A stretch of 30,702 nucleotides of DNA, taken from the NCBI GenBank assembly GCA_030620115.1, contig JAUXFG010000035.1, positions 1 through 30,702 of the forward strand. The letters run 5' to 3'. This DNA comes from Candidatus Fermentibacterota bacterium. Lineage in GTDB: Bacteria > JAFGKV01. This document shows positions 1-8,342 of the stretch, one piece after another. The position numbers and the translations under genes were made by a program. Every line of letters starts with the position of its first letter. The stretch's first letter is position 1. The notes beneath the pieces were generated by a model. The model had not been told where the DNA came from, did no database searches, and saw only the letters and a list, made by a program, of their open reading frames with translations.

Positions 1-214
1 CCCCCTGGTCTTCCAACTCCACCACCACATGTTCCAGGTCATAGAAGTCGAGCATATCATTGATCGATTGGCGGATGAAGCCGCCGTACATGCTCTCGAC
101 CTTGCTTTTTATGTCGAGATGACGGCCGCCTTCGTCCGAGGAAGTAATGGTCACGAAACAGTCGGAGCGGACACGTGATCCCCTGGTCCCCGCGGATGCT
201 GATAGGGCGCTCAT
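1..214 (-). CDS. citD: Citrate lyase acyl carrier protein (gamma subunit), N-terminal part
   Basis: The gene enters from the window edge and its 3' end is missing; 71 codons are visible. The ATG at 214-212 overlaps the TGA of the LeuD-type gene (ATGA), so translation is probably coupled. The protein starts MSALSASAGTRGSRVRSDCF and continues with FVTITSSDEGG, then SKVESMYGG, then an LDFYDLEHVVVELEDQG strand. This matches my memory of CitD proteins: an AGT...S...VTI N-terminus carrying the serine for the phosphoribosyl-dephospho-CoA group, followed by a 'V.v.DkGA' segment. CitD is the acyl carrier of citrate lyase and also of citramalate lyase, which cleave citrate or citramalate to acetate plus oxaloacetate or pyruvate. 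The CitE and CitF partners would be expected beyond the left edge. Family assignment is good; citrate versus citramalate cannot be decided from this part. Confidence 0.8.
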   Translation of the reverse strand, partial: MSALSASAGTRGSRVRSDCFVTITSSDEGGRHLDIKSKVESMYGGFIRQSINDMLDFYDLEHVVVELEDQG

Positions 215-705
215 TCCCCCGCGCTCCGTGCTTCCAGGAGCTTGAATGTATACGGCAGAAGGCCGCCGGCATTCCTGATGGCCAGGATCCGTTCCGGCAG
301 CTCCGGGAACGAAAATGTGCGGTCCCCCACACGGATGGTTCCTCTCTCTGCTTCCAGCTCCACCGTGTCCCCCTCCTGATAAGCATCCACCGCCTTTGGA
401 CATTCCACAAGCAGAAGCCCTTGGTTTGTGGCCGCACGATAGAATATCCTGGAGAAACTCTTGGCCACCACGGCGGCGATACCCACTGCCTTGAGGCCAA
501 GCGCCGGTTGCTCCCGGGAGCTCCCGCAGCCGAAGTTCTTGCCAACAAAGAGGAAGTCACCTGCGTGCACGTTTTTGGCGAATTCCGGATCGAGATCTTC
601 CATAAGATGAGGGAGGATCTCATCTGTGGTGGCGCATGTATACGTGTACTTCCCGGGGAAGAGCATATCAGTATTGATGTCGTCGCCGTACTTCCATACA
701 CTCAT
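211..705 (-). CDS. LeuD-type hydro-lyase small subunit (swivel domain)
   Basis: This 164-residue protein is the small (swivel) subunit of a two-subunit aconitase-superfamily hydro-lyase. Its length fits the short archaeal/Thermotoga-type LeuD. It shows the DDINTD motif (residues 8-13) and the FGCGSSREQ active-site motif, whose second serine is the expected catalytic base. Substrate choice in this family is governed by the loop after the NTD motif. Isopropylmalate isomerases usually have YLRT there, whereas this protein has YTYT (residues 20-23). The substrate is therefore probably not isopropylmalate; mesaconate/citramalate or a dimethylmalate-like acid is possible. The start overlaps the stop of the LeuC-type gene and the stop overlaps the start of citD, both as ATGA, so the three are one translational unit. 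No leuA or leuB is nearby, which also argues against leucine synthesis. Confidence 0.88.
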   Translation of the reverse strand: MSVWKYGDDINTDMLFPGKYTYTCATTDEILPHLMEDLDPEFAKNVHAGDFLFVGKNFGCGSSREQPALGLKAVGIAAVVAKSFSRIFYRAATNQGLLLVECPKAVDAYQEGDTVELEAERGTIRVGDRTFSFPELPERILAIRNAGGLLPYTFKLLEARSAGE

Positions 706-1970
706 GATATCGCTCCCTGGCGCGGATCGGTAATGACTCCGGTGAGCGCGCTGGCAGCCACGGTGGCGGGGCTGGCCAGCACGATTTCAGCTTCCTTGCA
801 GCCCATGCGGCCCTTGAAGTTCCTGTTGGCAGTACTGATGCACCGTTCACCAGGAGCCAACACACCCTGATGCGCTCCCAAGCATGGGCCGCATCCCACT
901 GGCAGGAGGACGGCGCCCGCCGCGACCAAATCCGAGGCAATACCCGCGGCCATGGCCTCCTGAAGGATTTCGTTGGAGGCAGGGAGCACCAGCAGCCGAA
1001 CTCCCGGGGCGACCTTCTTCCCCTTCAGGATCTCGGCCGCGGCCCGGAGGTCGGAGAGGCGCCCGTTGGTGCAAGTGCCGATAAGACACTGATGGACCTG
1101 CTGACCCACTGCTTCACCCACGGGATGGACATTGTCGACCTTGTGGGGAAGGGCCACCACGGGTTCGATCTCCGAGAGGTCGACCTCGAGCTCCTTCTCG
1201 TACGTGGCCGCCACATCAGCCCAGATCGGCTCATAGGAATCCGGCCCGAAGCCGCGGCCCGAGAGCCATTCACGGGTGAGCCGGTCCACGGGGAAGACAA
1301 AGATCTTCGCACCCATCTCCACACCCATGTTGGCGATGGTCATGCGGTCCTCCATGGAGAGCGTGGCCACCGCTCCGTGGAATTCTACGGCACGGTAATC
1401 CGCCCCGTCGGCCCGCATCCTGCCGATAAGCGTCAAGATAAGGTCTTTTGCGCTGGCCGGGGATTGGAGCTTCCCCTTGAGCGTGATCTTGTAGCTCTTG
1501 GGAACTTTGAACCACGTTTCACCCGTGAGAAGCAACGCCGCGGCCTCGGTCCGGTCGATGCCTGTAGCGAAGGCGCCAAGGGCGCCATATGAGCAGGTAT
1601 GGGAGTCCGAGCCCACCAGGAGCTTCCCCGGGAGCGCAAATCCTTCTTCCATGACCACCTGGTGACAGATGCCGCGGCCCACATCGAAGAAGTGCGGGAT
1701 GTTGTGACGCTGCACATAGGCTCTGATCTTCTTGTGGTTCGCGGCCGACTTCTCGTTGGCCGCGGGAACGACGTGGTCGAGCACGATGATATGCATGTCG
1801 GGCCTCTCCACGCCATACTGTTCGAGCTGCGCCGCCACCTTGGTGATGATGGCGGCGGTATTGTCGTGGGTGAGCATGTAGTCCGGCTTGGCGGTCACAA
1901 TCTCGCCCGGCGCTACATGCTCTCGTCGTGCCTTGTGAGCGAGGATTTTCTCCGCGAATGTATTGGGCAT
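702..1970 (-). CDS. LeuC-type hydro-lyase large subunit (4Fe-4S)
   Basis: A 422-residue large subunit of the LeuC/HacA type, binding a 4Fe-4S cluster and catalysing dehydration/rehydration of a hydroxy-acid. Visible motifs are DSHTC (residues 122-126) and the three cluster cysteines: C300 in GTCTNGR, and C360 and C363 in GCGPCLGAHQG. The length is that of the short, archaeal-like family (about 420 residues), not the 466-residue E. coli LeuC, and fits the short partner encoded next. The start ATG (1970-1968) follows the stop of the aconitase gene by 15 bases, so the two are co-transcribed. Position in front of citD suggests a catabolic acid pathway, for example mesaconate to citramalate, rather than leucine synthesis. 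Known LeuC-family annotation would be '3-isopropylmalate dehydratase large subunit'; specificity is inferred. Confidence 0.9.
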   Translation of the reverse strand: MPNTFAEKILAHKARREHVAPGEIVTAKPDYMLTHDNTAAIITKVAAQLEQYGVERPDMHIIVLDHVVPAANEKSAANHKKIRAYVQRHNIPHFFDVGRGICHQVVMEEGFALPGKLLVGSDSHTCSYGALGAFATGIDRTEAAALLLTGETWFKVPKSYKITLKGKLQSPASAKDLILTLIGRMRADGADYRAVEFHGAVATLSMEDRMTIANMGVEMGAKIFVFPVDRLTREWLSGRGFGPDSYEPIWADVAATYEKELEVDLSEIEPVVALPHKVDNVHPVGEAVGQQVHQCLIGTCTNGRLSDLRAAAEILKGKKVAPGVRLLVLPASNEILQEAMAAGIASDLVAAGAVLLPVGCGPCLGAHQGVLAPGERCISTANRNFKGRMGCKEAEIVLASPATVAASALTGVITDPRQGAIS

Positions 1971-1985
1971 AATGTGAACCCCTGC

Positions 1986-3794
1986 CTAAAGCAGTCCACC
2001 TCGAAGGTAGATCTCTTTCTGGACATCGGTGAACGGTGTGATCCGCCAGATCTTGTTATCTGACAGCCGCGTGATCTCGCCTTTCAATAGGTCGACCTTG
2101 ATGGTCTCACCATCCTGAAGGCCGCCCTGGAGCAGGTCGCCCACGAGTATGGGGAACCCGGCATTTATGGCGTTCCTTTCGTAGATGGCGCCAAATGAGG
2201 TGGCGATGAGGATACTGACCCCAAGGCTCTTGAAGCAGTCTACCGCTTGCTGTCGTGAGCTGCCGCAGCCGAAATTCCCCCCAGTAATAACGATATCGCC
2301 CGGCGCGACCTTATGGGGGAAGTCCGCGTAGCCGGGGAGATTGCCGAAAGTATGGCCGCCCATCTCGGCGATGTCGGTGATGGCCAGGTGCCGGTTGTGA
2401 AAAATCATGTCGGTATCGATGTTGTCCTTGGGCACCAACAGGGCCCGGCCTTGGAGCACCAAAGGCTTCTCTTCGGCGGCCAATGCTGTTTTCGGCGGCG
2501 AAGCGGGTTCCTCAACTACCTCGCGCGTATGACAAATGGTGAGAGGACCTTGGAGGAGCCTCTGTGCCGAGGTGATACAGCCGGCCACGGCGCTGGCGGC
2601 CACTGTGGCCGGGCTTGCGAGGTAGACCTCGCCTTTCCCCTGCTTGCCGGGGAAGTTACGGTTGCCGGTACTGATGGTGATCTCACCCGGGCCGTTCTGG
2701 CCGATCTGCCCGGCAGCGCAGCCTGCGCACCCGGCATTGCCCACCAATGCACCAGCCTTCTTGAAGGTCTCGATGATTCCTTCTTCCATACATCTGTTCC
2801 AGATCTCGTCGGTGGCGGGAACGATCTTCAGAACAATACCCGATGCCGCTTTTCGTTCCTTCAAGATCGCGGCGGCGGCGCGCATATCCTCCATACGGCC
2901 GTTCGTGCACGAACCGATAAATCCCGAGTCGATGGGCTGACCCTCGACCTCGTCAATGATCACCGTGTCGTCGGGGTGCCCGGGGCGGGCCGCCATGGGG
3001 CCAAGGCCCTGTACATCGATTTCCCACACCTTGGCGTATGTGGCATCAGAGTCTGGGTATACGCCTTCAAAGGGAGTTCCCGCGGCCTTGGACATATACT
3101 CCAATACGTCATGGTTCGGGGGGATGAGCACGATGATGGCGCCCATCTCGGTGCCCATTGATGCCACGGTGATGCGTCCATCCAGCGAGAGGCTGTCGAT
3201 TACCTCACCGTAGAACTCCGCGGCACATCCCAGAAGGCCGCTTGCCCCGGTCTCCTGCAGGATCCTCAACACAAGATCCTTGGGGGTTGCCCATGGCCCC
3301 GGTGTGCCGGTGAACACCATCTTTACCGTAGGGGGCACCTTGAACCAAACCGCGCCATTGGCCCAGGCGTACGCGATATCGCGATCTCCCATGCCCTGGC
3401 CGAATGCGCCGATGGAACCGAGGATGTTTGCGTGCGAGTCGGTGGATATGAAAGTGCCACCGGGCCCCACCATGCCCTTGTCCATGGCCAGATGCGTGCC
3501 GATCCCGGCGTTGATATCGTAAAGGTTGACTCCTGTCTGCCGCGCGAAGATCCGGCAGATCTGCTGATTGGTGGCGTACTTCTGATCGGATCCGGTGGGA
3601 TTGCAGTCAAAGGTGAAGAACGTCTTGCCGGGATTCTCGATGCTGAGCCCGTGCTCTCTCAGGTTCTTGACGACATTCGCCCCGCCGAAGTCCCTGGCGA
3701 CCCTGGCATCAATGGCGACATCGACGATGTCGCCGGGTTTGACTTCCCGTCCTGCGTGAAATCCTAGGATCTTCTCGACGATCGTATTCCCCAT
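1986..3794 (-). CDS. Aconitate hydratase, single-chain LeuC-LeuD fusion type
   Basis: This 602-residue protein joins a large-subunit region (about 1-410) and a swivel region (about 440-602) in one chain, as in the Aquifex-type or 'putative' aconitases of about 640 residues. The first region has DSH at 119-121 and cluster cysteines C296 (SCTNGR), C356 and C359 (GCAGCAAGQ). The swivel has NIDTDMI (458-464) and NFGCGSSRQQ (507-516). The reaction is citrate/isocitrate interconversion via cis-aconitate, in the cytoplasm. A start at 3824 is possible, but the ATG at 3794-3792 has AGGAGG seven bases upstream and gives the usual MGNTIVEKIL beginning, so I chose it. It is the first gene of the operon that continues into the LeuC/LeuD-type genes and citD. 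Related homoaconitase or methyl-substituted substrates cannot be excluded. Confidence 0.9.
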   Translation of the reverse strand: MGNTIVEKILGFHAGREVKPGDIVDVAIDARVARDFGGANVVKNLREHGLSIENPGKTFFTFDCNPTGSDQKYATNQQICRIFARQTGVNLYDINAGIGTHLAMDKGMVGPGGTFISTDSHANILGSIGAFGQGMGDRDIAYAWANGAVWFKVPPTVKMVFTGTPGPWATPKDLVLRILQETGASGLLGCAAEFYGEVIDSLSLDGRITVASMGTEMGAIIVLIPPNHDVLEYMSKAAGTPFEGVYPDSDATYAKVWEIDVQGLGPMAARPGHPDDTVIIDEVEGQPIDSGFIGSCTNGRMEDMRAAAAILKERKAASGIVLKIVPATDEIWNRCMEEGIIETFKKAGALVGNAGCAGCAAGQIGQNGPGEITISTGNRNFPGKQGKGEVYLASPATVAASAVAGCITSAQRLLQGPLTICHTREVVEEPASPPKTALAAEEKPLVLQGRALLVPKDNIDTDMIFHNRHLAITDIAEMGGHTFGNLPGYADFPHKVAPGDIVITGGNFGCGSSRQQAVDCFKSLGVSILIATSFGAIYERNAINAGFPILVGDLLQGGLQDGETIKVDLLKGEITRLSDNKIWRITPFTDVQKEIYLRGGLL

Positions 3795-3880
3795 GTGGCC
3801 CTCCTTCAACCATGCGGAAGCCAATGCATAACGCGGCTCGGAGTCGCATGTAGAGAAGAGTGAGACGGTGGAGCGGGGTC

Positions 3881-3934
3881 AACCCGGACTTCTCACCAGC
3901 TTCCTGCTACGACAGCCGGTGAGAAGTCCAGGTT
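3881..3934. repeat. Dispersed TIR element, copy R1 (54-bp deletion form)
   Basis: The copy begins AACCCGGACTTCTCACC and ends GGTGAGAAGTCCAGGTT. Its interior (AGCTTCCTGCTACGACAGCC) is the reverse complement of the right arm of the full copy at 9925-10105, joined straight to the other terminal repeat. It is therefore an internally deleted derivative. It lies in the 305-base non-coding stretch between the aconitase gene and the histidine kinase, where I see no complete gene. Confidence 0.85.
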
Positions 3935-4043
3935 ACGGAAGGTATTCCTCCTGCCCGCTATTGACGAAATAGGTGTTTCCTTGATTGAAACCGAAGCTGT
4001 CCGCGACCCTCAGAGTGGGTTCTCCATAATAAGCCTCGGGAGT
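3933..4043 (-). pseudogene. Possible C-terminal gene remnant (36 codons)
   Basis: On the minus strand an open stretch runs from a stop codon at its 5' side to a TAA at 3935-3933. It reads TPEAYYGEPTLRVADSFGFN, then QGNTYFVNSGQEEYLP. The composition looks protein-like, but there is no start codon or ribosome site and no extension upstream. Its TAA is made of bases at the end of repeat R1. It could be the surviving tail of a gene deleted when repeats moved in, or simply chance. I recognise no family. Confidence 0.3.
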
Positions 4044-4099
4044 TTAGCTGGCGGCGTGAAGGGGGGCAACAGTTGGCAGCGGCCTGCCTTGGGTCCGGG

Positions 4100-6676
4100 C
4101 TAAGCCCGATCAGGTGGGATGCAGGGATTTCCGGGGGGTGCGCGGAGGATCTGGGTTACCATGCGGAGCAGCTCTGCCATGCGGTACGGTTTCTGGAGGA
4201 ATCGATAGCCCTTTTCCTTGATCTCGGACACCTTCGAGCGCTCGTCCGCATACCCGCTACTCAGGAGCACCCGGAGGTCGGGTCTCCGTGCCACAAGGTC
4301 GTCAACGAGCTCCACACCACTCTTCCCCGGCATCACGACGTCGCTGATCACGAGATGGAAATCACCCTTTTCCTGCTCGAATGCATGGATTGCTTCCTCT
4401 GCATTGCCGGCCGCGACCACGGTATAGCCGTTTTCGCGGAGAATCTCGGTGATGGATTCCCGAACCACATCCTCGTCCTCCACGACCAGGATGCGCTGCC
4501 CGCTTCCTTTTTCGAATTCGATGATCGTTGGTTCGTCAGGCGCAGCATCCCCATGGTCCCCCGCGGCGGAGAGGTAGACCTCGAAGGTTGAACCCTTCCC
4601 TTGTTCGCTGTATACGCTGATCCACCCGGCGTGCTGTCTCACCACGCCGTAGACCACCGAAAGGCCGAGCCCTGTCCCTTCACCGGCGCCTTTTGTAGTA
4701 TAGAAGGGCTCGAAGATATGCGTGAGTACGTCGGTAGCCATTCCGACACCGGAGTCCTGGATCACCAAGCGGACAAATCGGCCGGGGCGAGCATCGGGGA
4801 TGTGGCGGCAATCGGTTTCGCTGAGTACGATGTTTTCAGTCCTCAAGTATACCGTACCGCCTTGGGGCATGGCATCTCGCGCGTTGACCACAAGATTCAT
4901 GATGACCTGCTCAATGGTTCCTTTGTCGGCACGGACCGACCAGAGAGAGGGGTCGAGTTCTACATCGATCATCACGTCTTCACCGATGAGGCGATTCAGC
5001 ATCCTGAGCATGCTTCCCACCACCATGTTGAGCCCAATGGTGGTGAATTCCATGGGCTGTTTCCGGCTCAAAAGGAGCAGTTGGCGGGTGAGGCTCGAGG
5101 CCAGCGTTGAGGCATGATGGATTCCCCTGAGATCGCGGTGCAAGGGTTGTGAGTCGTCCACCTTGAAAAGCGCCATGTCGACATAGCCACGGATGGCGGT
5201 GAGCAGGTTATTGAAGTCATGCGCGACTCCCCCGGCCAAGCGGCCGATGGCCTCGAGTTTCTGTGACTGCAGGAGCAAGGCCTGCATCTGTTCCTTCTCC
5301 TCTTCCGCGCATTTCAGCTCGGTGATGTCGCGTACCGTGGCAATGATGCCCACAAAGCTTCCCTCATCCGTGATGAGGGAGGAGTGGAGCAAGGCGGGAA
5401 ACGAGCTGCCGTCGCGGCGAAGTTGGAGGAGTTCTCCGAAGAATTCGCCCGTTTCCATGACCTCCCGATTGGCAGCTTCAGCAAGAGGCAACTGCTCTGC
5501 GGCATACAGAGTGGAGAAATGCGTACCCACAAGCTCGCCTGGGGCAGAGCCAAACATCCGTGCGAATGCGTTGTTCACGAACACATAGTGCCCATCTATA
5601 TCGAGCACGGCCATGCCCTCCGTACTCTGTTCCACGGCAGAGGAGAGCAGGCGCAACTGCTCCTGGCTTTCAAGAAGCTCCCTGGTTCGGGCGCCCACCT
5701 CGTGATGCAGGATCCGATTCCAGCGGCCCGCAATGGTGAGAGCCGCCAGCACGGAGCCCGCCATGGCGGTTATTCCAACCAACATGGCCAGTTTCCATGC
5801 ATTGGAGGCGTCGGTGATGGCTTCGCAAGTGGCGGCTGACACCTCCAGATCCAATGCCTTGGCCAGATGAAGAGAACCAAGATGACCGGTGGCAGCGATA
5901 AAGCCCATCAATACCACCCCACCGCCGATGATGGCGGAGGAGAAGCGCTTCAGCGATACCTGTGCACGGGGGGGGACGATGAAGAAGCGCGCTTTGACGC
6001 GCTCCATGAGCCGCCCAAAGAGCAGGATCACAGGCGCGTTCAGAATCACTGCCTGCAAGAATGCCCCCACCCACCAGCCCTGCCAGATGGCGAAGGTCTT
6101 GAGAGCCGAGAGATCGCGAGTGTGGCTCCATATGAAAGATCCGGTGGAGCCGGCATAGGCGCCGATGAGGGAGACTCCGCAGAAAAAGAGGATCCTCCCC
6201 AGGCTGCGAAGATCGGGAGAGATAGGAATACTCCAGTATGCCAGCGCGTACACCACCAACCCCAGCGGGTCCGCCAAAGCAAACAGCAGGGCCCAGTGAA
6301 ACGGCATCCCCGAGTAGAGCGATCCGATGAAGGTTGCCAGGTACGCGGGGATGAATGCCCATTCAAACCCAAGCCATATTGCGAGCCAGGTACAGATCAC
6401 CAACGGCGGATAGATGGTGAGGAAGAAGTGGATGGGGCCCGCGTGGATAGGTATGCCGCTCCAGTCGTATGCCACCACGGCTACTGCTGAGCCGACACAG
6501 ATGGCGGTCAGCATCAACCAGATCAATAGGAGCCAGATGACACGGCGGTCCTTGAAGCCGTGCTGTCGTATCAGGTATACTAAGGGAAGGGGGCGCCAAA
6601 GAGACCATGTATCAGAAGGAGAGCCGGAGCGCTCTTGCGCCTTCATGGGACGGTGGCTTTCCCGGGATGTTGACAT
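4100..6676 (-). CDS. Membrane hybrid sensor histidine kinase with PAS and receiver domains
   Basis: An 858-residue hybrid kinase. The N-terminal half (about 45-315) has roughly eight hydrophobic segments and resembles MASE1-type integral sensor regions. It is followed by a PAS domain (about 345-453), a HisKA domain with the phospho-accepting His in GGVAHDFNN (about 486), a HATPase domain (NLVVNARDAM, DSGVGM, GTGLGLS) and a C-terminal receiver (about 728-845) with the acceptor Asp in ISDVVMPG (about 779) and the conserved Lys in LQKPY. It should sense a membrane or intracellular cue and phosphorylate its own receiver, then pass phosphate to a partner encoded elsewhere. The ATG at 6676-6674 follows GGAG by seven bases; an in-frame ATG at 6757 lacks such a site. 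No response regulator lies beside it. The stop overlaps a short GC-rich inverted repeat. Confidence 0.9.
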   Translation of the reverse strand: MSTSRESHRPMKAQERSGSPSDTWSLWRPLPLVYLIRQHGFKDRRVIWLLLIWLMLTAICVGSAVAVVAYDWSGIPIHAGPIHFFLTIYPPLVICTWLAIWLGFEWAFIPAYLATFIGSLYSGMPFHWALLFALADPLGLVVYALAYWSIPISPDLRSLGRILFFCGVSLIGAYAGSTGSFIWSHTRDLSALKTFAIWQGWWVGAFLQAVILNAPVILLFGRLMERVKARFFIVPPRAQVSLKRFSSAIIGGGVVLMGFIAATGHLGSLHLAKALDLEVSAATCEAITDASNAWKLAMLVGITAMAGSVLAALTIAGRWNRILHHEVGARTRELLESQEQLRLLSSAVEQSTEGMAVLDIDGHYVFVNNAFARMFGSAPGELVGTHFSTLYAAEQLPLAEAANREVMETGEFFGELLQLRRDGSSFPALLHSSLITDEGSFVGIIATVRDITELKCAEEEKEQMQALLLQSQKLEAIGRLAGGVAHDFNNLLTAIRGYVDMALFKVDDSQPLHRDLRGIHHASTLASSLTRQLLLLSRKQPMEFTTIGLNMVVGSMLRMLNRLIGEDVMIDVELDPSLWSVRADKGTIEQVIMNLVVNARDAMPQGGTVYLRTENIVLSETDCRHIPDARPGRFVRLVIQDSGVGMATDVLTHIFEPFYTTKGAGEGTGLGLSVVYGVVRQHAGWISVYSEQGKGSTFEVYLSAAGDHGDAAPDEPTIIEFEKGSGQRILVVEDEDVVRESITEILRENGYTVVAAGNAEEAIHAFEQEKGDFHLVISDVVMPGKSGVELVDDLVARRPDLRVLLSSGYADERSKVSEIKEKGYRFLQKPYRMAELLRMVTQILRAPPGNPCIPPDRA

Positions 6677-6809
6677 GGTCACTCTCCGACGGATCGTCTT
6701 GTCTCTTGTACCATGCCGGCCATGCCACATACCCTGCACTGGAGCAATATGCGCCATGAAATGCCCGAGGCAAGTCCTTGCCGCGTTTTCTCGGAAGGGG
6801 GACTGAAGG

Positions 6810-6847
6810 GAAATCTCTAGTAAATCTATGGATTTACTAGAGATTTC
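6810..6847. other. Perfect 17-bp inverted repeat with 4-base loop
   Basis: GAAATCTCTAGTAAATC is followed by TATG and the exact reverse complement. It lies in the 419-base spacer between the last efflux permease (ends 7096) and the kinase start (6676). No run of T follows on either strand, so it is not a classical intrinsic terminator. It may be an operator, a transcript-end stabiliser or part of the AATCT-word repeats found at 6880-6920. The rest of this spacer holds such words and one TCATTCTGAGCGA-type repeat. Confidence 0.7.
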
Positions 6848-6928
6848 GGAAAACCCAGAAAGCTCGTAATGAAGAGGAATGTGGAATCTATAAATCTTGA
6901 ATTTCTAATCTGAAATCTGGGGAACAGG

Positions 6929-6966
6929 GAGAGATTCTTCGCTCCTGTGAGTCGCTCAGAATGACA
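6929..6966 (-). repeat. TCATTCTGAGCGA-type dispersed repeat, copy 1
   Basis: Read on the minus strand this is TGTCATTCTGAGCGAC, four variable bases, then GGAGCGAAGAATCTCTC. Close relatives occur at 16858-16897, 27402-27437 and 27467-27505. The four copies are all intergenic. I have seen this word in spacers of many environmental bacterial genomes; its function is unknown to me. Confidence 0.75.
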
Positions 6967-7095
6967 GTGATACATCCTTCTGCGCAGCACCCTCCTTAGT
7001 CTCAATCCGTTATTTCACCGAAGGGTGATCTGCGTGAGAATCCGGCTCTATCCCCGCATTCTCGCAATCAAGCATTCCAGCAATCCCCATTCTCC

Positions 7096-8337
7096 CTATT
7101 CCTGCCTGAGTGCATCAACCGGGTGCAGCCGTGCGGCTTTGAGTGCGGGGAAAAGACCGGCGGTGACGCCCACCGCTATAGAGAAAAGGAAGGCCATGGG
7201 AAGTGACCAACCGATGACACGGGCGGGAATGGGTGTGGCGCCGCGGACCAGGGCCGCCAAGCCCGCACCGAGTAGGAGCCCGAGGACTCCTCCCACGGAA
7301 GACAACCCCGCCGCCTCGGAGATGAACTGGAGCATGAGATGCATCCGGCACGCCCCCACGGCCTTGCGAAGACCGATCTCCCGGGTTCGTTCGGTCACCG
7401 TTACCAGCATGATGTTCATGATGCCGATCCCACCAACGAGAAGGCTGATTCCCGCCACGCCGATCATCACTGCATAGATCGCCCCGGTCATCTGCTCATA
7501 GCTGGTAATCATGGCTTCTTGGGTGATGATGAAGAAGTTGTTCTCATCGGCGGTTCGTAGTCCCCGTCTTCGTCTGAGAATCCCTATGGCATCATCGATT
7601 GCCGCGGGAACGGCGTTGGCATCATTGGCCTGGACGATGAGGACAGCGTGGAATCCGCGGCCGAATGCTTTGCGGTAACTCCCGTGGGGAATCAGCACAA
7701 AACTGTCGAGATCTTGCCCGAACATTTTGCCACGCTCTGCCATGACGCCAACGACGCGGAAACGGTGACGATCGATGGAAAGGAAGCGGTTCAGGGGATC
7801 GAGGCCCGGGAAAAGCTCCTTCGCCACGGAGGGCCCGATGATGCAGACATTCTTCCGCCGCACATTCTCCTGATCGGTGAATACCCGTCCCCGGGCCAAC
7901 TCCATCTGGGTGATTTCGGCGAAGGTCGAGGAGAGCCCCTTCACTGGTACATTGTCGGCCTCCAGCCTACCTGCGTGTATCTCGTGTACAGTAGTGACGC
8001 TGGCGGAAGCTTCCTTGATCCAGGAGGAGCTTCGACTCAGCTCCATGGCATCATCTTCCGTGATGTCGGGATAGCGGCGCTGCTTCAGGTACTCTGCCGT
8101 GGAAAGATTCCCCATGGCGAATTTCGAGATCAGGAAGCTCCCGGTTCCCATCTCTTCGATCATCCCTGCCACGCTGGCATTCATGCCCTGCACCACCGCC
8201 AGCATACCCACCACGGTAGTCACTCCCACAATGACGCCGAGAATGGTGAGCCCGGAACGCAGCTTATTCGCCAGCACACCTGCCAGGGCCATACGGAGGC
8301 TCTCTGCCACGATGGTGACTTTTCCGGTACTACTCAT
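7096..8337 (-). CDS. ABC transporter permease, MacB/FtsX type (second permease)
   Basis: 413 residues with the layout of MacB-type permeases: one membrane helix near residues 22-50 (NKLRSGLTILGVIVGVTTVV), a large periplasmic MacB_PCD domain (about 55-280), and three C-terminal helices with the conserved stretch VGGIGIMNIMLVTVTERTRE, then GLRKAVGA. No ATPase domain is fused to it; the separate ATPase is encoded at 10111-10794. With the adaptor and TolC-like protein upstream, it should form a tripartite efflux pump moving a substrate from inner membrane or periplasm to the outside. The start ATG (8337-8335) has no good ribosome site because repeat sequence lies directly upstream; a start a few codons inside (GTG or ATG near residues 7-16) is possible. 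It is last in the operon and is separated from the other permease by 372 bases of repeats. Confidence 0.9.
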   Translation of the reverse strand: MSSTGKVTIVAESLRMALAGVLANKLRSGLTILGVIVGVTTVVGMLAVVQGMNASVAGMIEEMGTGSFLISKFAMGNLSTAEYLKQRRYPDITEDDAMELSRSSSWIKEASASVTTVHEIHAGRLEADNVPVKGLSSTFAEITQMELARGRVFTDQENVRRKNVCIIGPSVAKELFPGLDPLNRFLSIDRHRFRVVGVMAERGKMFGQDLDSFVLIPHGSYRKAFGRGFHAVLIVQANDANAVPAAIDDAIGILRRRRGLRTADENNFFIITQEAMITSYEQMTGAIYAVMIGVAGISLLVGGIGIMNIMLVTVTERTREIGLRKAVGACRMHLMLQFISEAAGLSSVGGVLGLLLGAGLAALVRGATPIPARVIGWSLPMAFLFSIAVGVTAGLFPALKAARLHPVDALRQE

Positions 8338-8342
8338 ATGTG

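Noticed and set aside
870-1592. Long plus-strand open frame opposite the LeuC-type gene
   Set aside because: It is the antisense shadow of a clearly conserved protein, is rich in Arg/Gly/His and has no family motifs. The same applies to 2313-3161 and 10806-11885.
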